Assembly (NCBI GenBank): GCA_964492185.1
Contig: CAZBJH010000008.1
Span: 1-54,443, forward strand
Source of the DNA: JAFGSZ01 sp964492185
Lineage (GTDB): Bacteria; Bacteroidota; Bacteroidia; Bacteroidales; UBA10428
DNA length: 54,443 bases
Reading direction: 5' to 3'
Shown here: positions 27,036-35,207 of the stretch, one piece after another
How positions within the stretch are numbered: position 1 is the stretch's first letter
How the letters are laid out: every line of letters begins with the position of its first letter
Notes under the pieces: model-generated
Told to the model about the DNA's origin: nothing
What the model saw: only the letters and a program-made list of their open reading frames with translations
Database searches by the model: none
Program-made: the position numbers and the translations under genes

Positions 27036-27461
27036 TTGAAACAGTGTATTATTCCTTTTACAGGGGAAAACTATCGCGTAAGTGCCGGTTCGAAAAACCA
27101 AGCACTTGCCGGATTATTCATGGGGGGTATTCAGACACTTTATGCCGGGATAAATTATACCGAATTGTTTTCATACCTGGGAGTCATCAGTTGGGGCTGG
27201 ATTCAGCCCATGCAAAAAAAACTTGCCGACTCACAATACCAGTTCATGAAGCAAAATAGTGATAAAATCAACCATAGCTTAAAACAGTTCTTTATTGCAA
27301 TGGGGGGCAGGGAAGATATTGCCTATAATAATCGCGGGTTAATGCTTTCTGAATTCGATGAAATGAAGATAAAATACACTTACGGCGAATATTCGGGTGG
27401 GCATACCTGGCCGGTGTGCAGGAATTATCTTTACAATTTTGCACAGGTATTGTTTAAATAA
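27036..27461 (+). pseudogene. CE1-type esterase, C-terminal half with mutated nucleophile
   Basis: About 140 residues match the C-terminal part of alpha/beta-hydrolase esterases (feruloyl or acetyl-xylan type), from CIIPFTGENYRVSAGS to YLYNFAQVLFK. The nucleophile elbow reads GLFMGG where the family has GLSMGG, so the catalytic serine is replaced by phenylalanine (residue 95 of the open frame beginning at 26835). The catalytic histidine region GGHTWPVCRN is present. The oxyanion-loop half is missing and replaced by transposase debris, so the product is almost certainly inactive. Confidence 0.78.
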
Positions 27462-27507
27462 TCATTCAATAAAATCAAATTCAAACAGAAATTATAACAA
27501 ATTAGCC

Positions 27508-29244
27508 ATGTTACAAAAAAGAAAAAAAGACTTAGTATCAGCTTTACTTATAGTGTTTTTATTTTCACCTGTTTTTGGAGAAAATAATCCGAAAGGTAAA
27601 CAGGCAACTAACGTTCCTGTGTTTACCAGTTTTGTTTATCAGGGAAACGATCCGGTATATAATGAAAATCCATTGAAACCTGATGAGTTTTATAATCCCA
27701 TACTGCAGGGTTGCTATCCTGACCCTAGTATAACCCGCAAAGAGGAAGATTATTTCCTGGTATGTTCTTCATTTGCAATGTTTCCGGGTGTGCCCATTTT
27801 TCATTCGAAAGATCTGGTGAACTGGACCCAAATCGGCCATGTGCTGGACCGGACTTCTCAGCTTAAAGTTAAACATTGCGGTATTAGTGCGGGTATTTAT
27901 GCCCCACAGATTATATACAATCCTAATAATGATTTTTTCTATATGATTACAACCCAATTTGCCGAAGGTATTGGAAATATGGTTGTTAAAACACAAAATC
28001 CCTTTAAGGGATGGGGTGATCCGATAAAACTTGAATTTAATGGCATCGATCCTTCTCTTTTCTTTGATGATAACGGTAAGGGATATGTTGTTCACAATGA
28101 TGCACCCGACCCCGGCAAAGAACTTTATGGAGGACACCGTGTCATTAAAATCTGGGAGTATGATACGGAAAACGATAAGATAATTAAGGGTACAGATAAA
28201 ATAATTGTTGATGGCGGAGTAGATATTTCGAAAAAACCGATTTGGATCGAGGCCCCTCATATATACAAAATGAAAGGTCGGTACTACTTAATGTGTGCCG
28301 AAGGCGGAACCGGTGACTGGCACAGTGAAGTAATATTTGTAAGCGACAATCCGAAAGGACCATACATGCCGGCTCCGAGTAATCCCATTCTTACCCAAAG
28401 GCATTTTTCAAAAGACCGGACAAATAAAGTTGATTGGGCAGGACATGCAGATTTGGTAAAAGGCCCCGGTAATAAATATTATGGCGTATTCCTTGCTGTT
28501 CGTCCGAATGGAAAAGACAGGGTTAATATGGGACGTGAGACTTTTATATTGCCAGTGGACTGGACCGGAGAATTCCCCGTATTTGAAAATGGTCTGATAC
28601 CTTTGGAACCTAAACTGAAAATGCCCCAAGGAATATCAGAAAATAAATCCGGTAAAGACGGTTTCATCCCGAATGGTAATTTTACATTTATTGATAATTT
28701 TTCTTCTGAAAAGCTTGATTACCGCTGGATAGGATTAAGAGGTCCTCGTGAAGACTTTATATCAACAGACAAGAAAGGATTACATATTAATCCGTTTGCT
28801 GTGAATATTAAAGAGATTAAACCCACTTCAACGCTGTTTTACCGGCAACAGCACAACAGTTTTGCTTTCACTGTAACACTCGATTATAAACCTGCATCGG
28901 AGAAAGATCTGGCAGGCATTACCTGCCTTCAGAGCGAGAACTTTAATTATGTATTTGGGATTACAAAGAAAACAGATGATTTTTACCTTTTATTGGAACG
29001 AACCGAAAAAGCCCAATCCAAAATTATAGCCAGCACCGAAATTGATCTTAAGAATCCTGTCCGTTTGCAGGTAAAAGCTGTGGGCGACTCTTACGAATTC
29101 AGCTATTCAACCGATGGCTCAAATTTTATGAACCTGGGCGGTACTGTATCCGGTGATATACTTTCAACCAATGTGGCAGGGGGGTTTACCGGTTGCTTGT
29201 TGGGATTGTATGCAACTAAGTCAAATGATGCTAAACCAGAGTAA
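27508..29244 (+). CDS. GH43 beta-xylosidase/alpha-L-arabinofuranosidase
   Basis: A 578-residue secreted family 43 glycosidase. I chose the ATG at 27508 because a clear signal peptide (KRKKDLVSALLIVFLFSPVFG) follows it; the longer frame from 27397 would read through the previous remnant. The five-bladed propeller has the expected triad: base D72 in CYPDPS, modulator D181 in NGIDPSLFFDD, and acid E248 in IWIEAPHIY. The C-terminal beta-sandwich (from about residue 390) is the GH43 C2-type domain common in xylosidases. It likely acts in the periplasm on xylo- or arabinoxylo-oligosaccharides. Confidence 0.88.
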   Translation: MLQKRKKDLVSALLIVFLFSPVFGENNPKGKQATNVPVFTSFVYQGNDPVYNENPLKPDEFYNPILQGCYPDPSITRKEEDYFLVCSSFAMFPGVPIFHSKDLVNWTQIGHVLDRTSQLKVKHCGISAGIYAPQIIYNPNNDFFYMITTQFAEGIGNMVVKTQNPFKGWGDPIKLEFNGIDPSLFFDDNGKGYVVHNDAPDPGKELYGGHRVIKIWEYDTENDKIIKGTDKIIVDGGVDISKKPIWIEAPHIYKMKGRYYLMCAEGGTGDWHSEVIFVSDNPKGPYMPAPSNPILTQRHFSKDRTNKVDWAGHADLVKGPGNKYYGVFLAVRPNGKDRVNMGRETFILPVDWTGEFPVFENGLIPLEPKLKMPQGISENKSGKDGFIPNGNFTFIDNFSSEKLDYRWIGLRGPREDFISTDKKGLHINPFAVNIKEIKPTSTLFYRQQHNSFAFTVTLDYKPASEKDLAGITCLQSENFNYVFGITKKTDDFYLLLERTEKAQSKIIASTEIDLKNPVRLQVKAVGDSYEFSYSTDGSNFMNLGGTVSGDILSTNVAGGFTGCLLGLYATKSNDAKPE

Positions 29245-29256
29245 TATAAAAAAATC

Positions 29257-29601
29257 ATGAAAAAGAAGTCATTGATTTTTTGGAGCTTAATTCCCCATTT
29301 CTCACTGAGTATTGCACAGATAAATTCCCAAACAGGATCAAAGGAGGTAGATACAGACAAAGTGTTATTTCGTTATACCAACCTAATTATCAGGGATACA
29401 GCTATTTCAACGCGTGACCATTACATCATTAAGGTTGGGAATAAATGGTATTGCACCGGTGCTTCCAACCCGTATCCATATAGTCAAACTTTCGAGTCAT
29501 GGGAGTTGACCCAGCAAATGGGTTATGAACCAATTTATTACAAAAACGGGAGGTTTTCCATTAATGGTACAACATGGACAGAACAGACTGTAAAATACTA
29601 A
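29257..29601 (+). pseudogene. Short GH43-like remnant with signal peptide
   Basis: A 114-residue open frame. It has a plausible secretion signal (KKKSLIFWSLIPHFSLSIAQ) and then IRDTAISTRDHYIIKVGNKWYCTGAS, which looks like the first propeller blade of a GH43 enzyme. The remaining 40 residues do not continue a recognisable blade. It is less than a third of any functional GH43, so it is probably an internally deleted gene. It starts 12 bases after the intact GH43. A small secreted protein of unknown role is possible but less likely. Confidence 0.5.
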
Positions 29602-29653
29602 ACTGTAACTAAAACAGATATTCTTAAAATCAACTTAATATTAATATCAGATT

Positions 29654-30811
29654 ATGAAACGAATCATTTTAACACTTACAGTTATTATGGCCTATGGCAT
29701 TACATCAGCCCAATTTGCAGGTGTTACGCGTGGCCAGAAGGAGGAACCACTTCCTGAAGGTTTCAAACCTGCTTCAACCAATACGTTCATATCTCAATAC
29801 CCAGCGGTAAATGCCGGAACCCGGCAGGCCATGTTTAAAGTGGTGGCTCCTACAGCTCAGAATGTCCAGGTAGACATCTGCAACAAAAAATATGACATGA
29901 CAAAAGATGAAAAAGGAGTCTGGAGCGGTACAACCGATTCTCTCGTGGTCGGGTTTCATTACTATGCTATACTAATAGATGGTGTTGCCGTGATGGACAG
30001 AAATACTAAAGCTTTTTTCGGAAGTAACTGGGAGTCGTCCGGAATAGAAATACCCGAAGGGCCGGAAGGAGATTATTACAGGTTTAACAAAAATATTCCT
30101 CACGGACAAATTCGTTCTGTTTACTATTGGTCAGAGATTAATGGATTGGAACGCCATATCAATGTATATGTTCCCGCCGGATATGAACTGAATCCTGATA
30201 AAAGATACCCAGCACTCTACCTGGTACATGGCTGGGGGGAAGACGAGAACGGATGGGCGAATCAGGGACATATGGCCAATATCATGGACGGATTGATTGC
30301 TACAGGAAAAGTTGTTCCGATGATTGTAGTGATGCCCGGTGGTGATATCCAGACAAATTCTGATGTCCGCGATGCTTCAGGCGATATTACGGATATTTAT
30401 GTCAAAGACCTTATCCCTTTTATTGATAAAACATTTCGCACTATAACTGACAAACAGAATCGTGCTATGGCCGGGTTATCAAGGGGTGGGTTTCAAACCT
30501 GCATGACTGTTTTTAAAAACTTTGATAAATTCGCCTGGATGGGCACTTTCAGCGGCTTTTTCGTACGGGGTGAAGATAAGATTGAAAACACTTACAACGG
30601 TGTATTCAAAAACGCCGATGCTTTCAACAAACAAATCAATTTGTTTTTTATCAGCACTGGCACTGAAGAACGCAACCCGAAAGAACAAGTTGAAGCCCTC
30701 AGGGCACATGGCATTAATAATATTGTTTTCCACGAATCACAAGGCACGGCTCACGAATGGCTAACATGGAGAAGAGCGCTCAACGAATTCGTTCCGAAAT
30801 TGTTTAATTAA
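29654..30811 (+). CDS. CE1-type esterase with N-terminal E-set (CBM48-like) domain
   Basis: A 385-residue secreted esterase, probably removing feruloyl or acetyl groups from hemicellulose. After a signal peptide (cleavage near ITSAQ) comes an immunoglobulin-like E-set domain (about 40-135), then an alpha/beta hydrolase. The hydrolase has YLVHGWGEDENGW as the oxyanion region, the nucleophile elbow GLSRGG with S276, and the catalytic histidine H367 in GTAHEWLTW. It is nine bases from the GH31 gene downstream, so the two are surely in one operon. Two broken relatives lie in the same window. Confidence 0.88.
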   Translation: MKRIILTLTVIMAYGITSAQFAGVTRGQKEEPLPEGFKPASTNTFISQYPAVNAGTRQAMFKVVAPTAQNVQVDICNKKYDMTKDEKGVWSGTTDSLVVGFHYYAILIDGVAVMDRNTKAFFGSNWESSGIEIPEGPEGDYYRFNKNIPHGQIRSVYYWSEINGLERHINVYVPAGYELNPDKRYPALYLVHGWGEDENGWANQGHMANIMDGLIATGKVVPMIVVMPGGDIQTNSDVRDASGDITDIYVKDLIPFIDKTFRTITDKQNRAMAGLSRGGFQTCMTVFKNFDKFAWMGTFSGFFVRGEDKIENTYNGVFKNADAFNKQINLFFISTGTEERNPKEQVEALRAHGINNIVFHESQGTAHEWLTWRRALNEFVPKLFN

Positions 30812-30819
30812 AATTTTGT

Positions 30820-33216
30820 ATGAAAAATACTGCTAAATTAATATTCATAATGATATGGGGTATTGCCGGTATCGGTAATACGCAGACATATCAGAAAACC
30901 GATCTCGGCATTAAAACTTTAATAAACTCAATTGAAGTTGAAATCCGCTTTTATAGCCCTTCAACAGTAAGGGTAATAAAATGGCCAAAAGGAACAACCT
31001 TTACCAAAGAGAGCCTTTCGGTCATAAAAACACCACAACCCACAAAGTTTAAAATAGTCCAACAAGCCGATGAACTGATGCTTAAAAGCGAAAGCATGGC
31101 AACTGTATTGAATTTGAAGAGCGGTAAAATTACTTTCCAAACCCATTCGGGTAAAACAATTTTGGATGAACAGGAATCAGGTACAATGTTTACCGATTTT
31201 AACGATGCCGGGGTTAAAACCTTCAGCGTGAGCCAGTCGTTTGTACTTGAAAAAGATGAGACCATTTACGGGCTGGGCATTCTCCAGAATGGCAAAATGT
31301 CACAGCGCCACCAGGAGGTTAAGATGGTTCAGAACAATACCTGGGATTTTGTAACTTTCTTTCAATCGGTGAAAGGATACGGATTGTTCTGGGATAACTA
31401 TTCACCAACAACCTTTAAAGATAATCATGAGGAAACATCTTTTACATCTGAAGTTGGTGATGGTATTGATTATTATTTCATGTACGGGACCAATGCCGAT
31501 GGTGTGGTGGCTCAAATGCGTGACCTTACCGGGCAGGTACCTATGTTCCCTCTTTGGACTTATGGATATTGGCAAAGTAAAGAGCGCTACAAAAGCCAGA
31601 ACGAAACCGTTGGTGTTGTAAAAAAATACCGCGAACTGGGTGTGCCGCTTGACGGTATTATTCAGGATTGGAGGTATTGGGGCAATAACTACTTGTGGAA
31701 CGCGATGGAATTTCTTAATGAAGAATTCTATGATCCGCGAAAAATGATTGACGATGTACATGCTATGAATGCCCACATTATTATATCCATCTGGAACTCT
31801 TTTGGACCACATACAAAACCCTACCGGGAACTGGACAGCATCGGGGCGCTTTTTGATTTTAAAACATGGCCCGAATCAGGTTCGTTTAAATGGCCGCCAA
31901 ACCTCGATTATCCTTCAGGTGTAAGGGTTTACGATGCCTATAATCCAGCTGCCCGGGATATTTACTGGAAATATCTCAATGCGGGCCTTTTCTCCCTGGG
32001 TATGGACGGATGGTGGATTGATTCTTCCGAACCTGATCATTTTGACCCAAAACCAGCAGATTTTGATAACCAAACATACCTGGGATCATTCCGTAAAGTG
32101 CGTAATGCCTACCCACTAATGACCGTTAGCGGGGTTTACAGGCATCAGCGCGAAGTTACTTCCGAAAAACGTGTTTTTATTTTAACACGTTCGGCTTTTG
32201 CCGGTCAACAACGCTATGCTGCTAATACCTGGTCGGGTGATGTGGTTGCATCGTGGGATGCTCTTAGAAACCAGATTTCAGCCGGACTGAACTTCTCCCT
32301 CACCGGTATTCCATATTGGAACAGCGATATAGGAGGATTTTTCCTGTGGGAATATAAGAATCCTCTTGAGAATGCCGATTATCGTGAACTGTATGCGCGT
32401 TGGTTACAATTCGGTACTTTCTGCCCCATGATGCGTTCGCATGGTGCCGATGCTCCCCGCGAAATCTACCAGTTTGGACAAAAAGGTAACCGGATATACG
32501 ATGTCATCGAAAAATACATTAACCTGCGCTATAGTTTGTTGCCTTATGTTTATTCGGCTTCGTGGGATGTAACGGCCAACCAGTCGAGCATGATGCGTGC
32601 CCTGGTGATGGATTTTGCTCACGATAAAGATGCTCTTGACATTAATGATCAGTACATGTTTGGTAAATCAATCCTGGTTTGTCCCGTAACCGAAAGAATG
32701 TATTCGAAAGATAGAAAAGAAGATTTCAGTACCATCGGGGAAAGTAAGCTATACTTGCCCAAAGGCACCGATTGGATTGATTTCTGGACAGGGGAGAAAT
32801 TTTCAGGCGGACAAACCATCAGTAAAAAAACACCCATTGATATTATGCCTTTGTATATAAAAGCGGGATCGGTTTTGCCAATTGGGCCTGAAGTACAATA
32901 TGCCGGGGAAAAGAGCTGGGACAATCTCGAAATTCGTGTATATGAAGGCTCCGATGGTGAATTTACTTTGTACGAGGACGAAAACGACAACTACAACTAC
33001 GAGAAAGGAATGTATTCAACTATTGTCTTCAACTGGAACGATGCCAAAAAGACACTGACCATCAGCGATCGGAAAGGTTCTTTTCCAGGTATGCTTACCA
33101 ATCGGAATTTCAGCATTTTAAGGGTTGCCAGAAACAAAGGAACCGGGATGAAAAAAGCTGAAACGTTTGATAAGGTAGTTACGTATTCAGGGAAAAAAGT
33201 AGAAATAAAGCTATAA
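30820..33216 (+). CDS. GH31 alpha-xylosidase/alpha-glucosidase
   Basis: A 798-residue family 31 retaining alpha-glycosidase with a signal peptide. The N-terminal beta-sandwich is followed by the catalytic barrel with nucleophile D401 in GWWIDSSEPDHF and acid/base D474 in WSGDVVASWD. The C-terminal domain ends with PLYIKAGSVLPIGPEVQYA, typical of alpha-xylosidases active on xyloglucan side chains. It is paralogous to the GH31 at 44532, with which it shares the C-terminal region closely. Spacing to the GH97 gene is 36 bases. Confidence 0.9.
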   Translation: MKNTAKLIFIMIWGIAGIGNTQTYQKTDLGIKTLINSIEVEIRFYSPSTVRVIKWPKGTTFTKESLSVIKTPQPTKFKIVQQADELMLKSESMATVLNLKSGKITFQTHSGKTILDEQESGTMFTDFNDAGVKTFSVSQSFVLEKDETIYGLGILQNGKMSQRHQEVKMVQNNTWDFVTFFQSVKGYGLFWDNYSPTTFKDNHEETSFTSEVGDGIDYYFMYGTNADGVVAQMRDLTGQVPMFPLWTYGYWQSKERYKSQNETVGVVKKYRELGVPLDGIIQDWRYWGNNYLWNAMEFLNEEFYDPRKMIDDVHAMNAHIIISIWNSFGPHTKPYRELDSIGALFDFKTWPESGSFKWPPNLDYPSGVRVYDAYNPAARDIYWKYLNAGLFSLGMDGWWIDSSEPDHFDPKPADFDNQTYLGSFRKVRNAYPLMTVSGVYRHQREVTSEKRVFILTRSAFAGQQRYAANTWSGDVVASWDALRNQISAGLNFSLTGIPYWNSDIGGFFLWEYKNPLENADYRELYARWLQFGTFCPMMRSHGADAPREIYQFGQKGNRIYDVIEKYINLRYSLLPYVYSASWDVTANQSSMMRALVMDFAHDKDALDINDQYMFGKSILVCPVTERMYSKDRKEDFSTIGESKLYLPKGTDWIDFWTGEKFSGGQTISKKTPIDIMPLYIKAGSVLPIGPEVQYAGEKSWDNLEIRVYEGSDGEFTLYEDENDNYNYEKGMYSTIVFNWNDAKKTLTISDRKGSFPGMLTNRNFSILRVARNKGTGMKKAETFDKVVTYSGKKVEIKL

Positions 33217-33252
33217 GTATCTTGTGAAGAAAAAAAAACTAAAAAATTCATT

Positions 33253-35196
33253 ATGGAAGATAAGAAATATATCCGGTTAATAAGGCAGGTTCTCATTGCA
33301 CTGTTTATTATTCTTTTTATGGAGCCTGTTTTCCCTCGGCAGGTAACTGTCAGTTCTCCGAACAGGAAAATAAATGTGGCATTGATTTGTCAACAAAATG
33401 CAGATGTTGGAAATTGGTTTTTACAAGTGGGCTATGCCGGCAGCGATACATCAACTGAAATTATTCCACGTATTGATTTGGGCCTTTCGCGCGATGATCA
33501 GGACTTTTTTAATAGATTAAAATTTCTGAAAGCAGGAAAACCTGACCTGATAAACGAACAATACACGGCGATACACGGGAAGCGAAGCCAATGCAGCAAT
33601 TCGTCCAACGAAGTGGTGGTATTGTTTGAAAACCATGGCAAAGCCAAAATGAACCTCATCATCAGGGCATATAACGATGGGGTAGCTTTTCGGTACGAAT
33701 TCCCCAAAAAAGATGGCATATTCAAGATTAAGGACGAGCTTACCTCTTATAACATCCCCGATAGCACCGAACGTTGGCTGCAGAAGTTCGATCTATCAAA
33801 CGAAGGGCTTTATGTCAAGATGTTTGATGCAAAAACAAGTGGCGACTGGTGTTATCCGGCGCTGTTTAAATCACCCGGCAATAACTGCTGGTATTTGATA
33901 CACGAAGCCGATGTGGACAGGAATTACTGCGCTACAAAACTTAGCAATCATAGCCAACAAACAGCATACAAAGTCACCCTTCCCTACCCCCATGAAGGAG
34001 AAGGAGAGGCTTTGCCCACCATCAGCCTTCCCTGGAAATCGCCCTGGCGGGTAATCATCATGGGCGAATTATCAGACATTGTTGAATCCACTTTAGTGGA
34101 CGACGTTTCTAAGCCTTCTGTTTTGACCAATACCGATTGGATCAAACCAGGACTGGTATCGTGGAATTATTGGTCAGACAACCATGGCACCCGCGATTTT
34201 CAAACAGTATGCAGATTTACCGATTTAGCGGCTGCCATGGATTGGCCCTATACCTTGTTCGACTGGGAATGGGATGCCATGGGCAATGGCGGTAATGTTG
34301 AAGATGCTGCAAAGTATGCCCTTTCAAAAGGAGTAAAACCCTTAATCTGGTATAACTCAGGAATGTTTAAGTGGATTACGGCAACTCCAGTTGATCGCAT
34401 GAAAACACATGAAAACAGGATGGAGGAGTTTGCCTGGCTGAAGAGCTTGGGTTTTGCAGGAGTAAAAATCGACTTTTTCCTCAGTGAAAAACAGTATATG
34501 ATTGATTATTACCTGGATATTCTTGAAGATGCATCCAAATTTGAACTGTTAGTGTATTTTCATGGATGTCTTGTACCTCGCGGCTGGGCGCGTACCTACC
34601 CGAACCTGATGACTTATGAAGGTGTGCGAGGTGCCGAATGGTATAACAACAGTCCTGAGTTAACAACAACAGCCCCTGAACATAACTCGGTGTTGCCTTT
34701 TACCCGCAATGTTATAGGGTCTATGGACTACACACCGGTTACTTTCACCAATTCACAGTATCCGCACATCACATCGTATGGCCACGAACTTGCTTTGAGT
34801 GTCGTGTTCGAATCGGCGCTTCAACACATGGCCGACCGCCCCGAAGGCTATTATAATTTGCCCGATGCTGCAAGGTCGTTTTTAAAAGAAGTACCTGCTG
34901 CCTGGGATGACACAAAATTTCTTGAGGGGTATCCCGGAAAAGATGTTGTTATTGCCCGCGAAAAAAACAACATGTGGTATATAGGAGGGTTGAATTCGGA
35001 AAACCAGGAGAAAACTAAAACGATATACTTCGATTTCCTGAAAGACCGTGAGAAGTATAAACTTACACTGATTGCTGATGGCAAACACGACAAGGATTTT
35101 ACTACCCTGTATTTAGTTGTGGATAAAACCAGTAAGGTTGATGTAAAGTTGCTCCGTAGAGGGGGATTTGCGGCAAGCTTGAAACTACTACAATAA
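33253..35196 (+). CDS. GH97 alpha-galactosidase/alpha-glucosidase
   Basis: A 647-residue family 97 enzyme with an N-terminal hydrophobic signal (LIALFIILFMEP), the beta-super-sandwich domain, and a catalytic barrel containing SWNYWSDNHGTRDF. GH97 holds both inverting, SusB-like enzymes and retaining alpha-galactosidases. Here GVKIDFF places an aspartate (D407) where the retaining group has its nucleophile, and E456 in TYEGVRGAEW is the general-acid candidate. On that basis I favour a retaining alpha-galactosidase, which would suit galactosylated hemicellulose. The gene is 11 bases before the second GH3. Confidence 0.87.
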   Translation: MEDKKYIRLIRQVLIALFIILFMEPVFPRQVTVSSPNRKINVALICQQNADVGNWFLQVGYAGSDTSTEIIPRIDLGLSRDDQDFFNRLKFLKAGKPDLINEQYTAIHGKRSQCSNSSNEVVVLFENHGKAKMNLIIRAYNDGVAFRYEFPKKDGIFKIKDELTSYNIPDSTERWLQKFDLSNEGLYVKMFDAKTSGDWCYPALFKSPGNNCWYLIHEADVDRNYCATKLSNHSQQTAYKVTLPYPHEGEGEALPTISLPWKSPWRVIIMGELSDIVESTLVDDVSKPSVLTNTDWIKPGLVSWNYWSDNHGTRDFQTVCRFTDLAAAMDWPYTLFDWEWDAMGNGGNVEDAAKYALSKGVKPLIWYNSGMFKWITATPVDRMKTHENRMEEFAWLKSLGFAGVKIDFFLSEKQYMIDYYLDILEDASKFELLVYFHGCLVPRGWARTYPNLMTYEGVRGAEWYNNSPELTTTAPEHNSVLPFTRNVIGSMDYTPVTFTNSQYPHITSYGHELALSVVFESALQHMADRPEGYYNLPDAARSFLKEVPAAWDDTKFLEGYPGKDVVIAREKNNMWYIGGLNSENQEKTKTIYFDFLKDREKYKLTLIADGKHDKDFTTLYLVVDKTSKVDVKLLRRGGFAASLKLLQ

Positions 35197-35207
35197 ACTA
35201 TATAATT

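Noticed and set aside
27397..27507. Longer N-terminus for the first GH43 gene
   Set aside because: The extra codons overlap the esterase remnant and would bury the signal peptide that starts at 27508.
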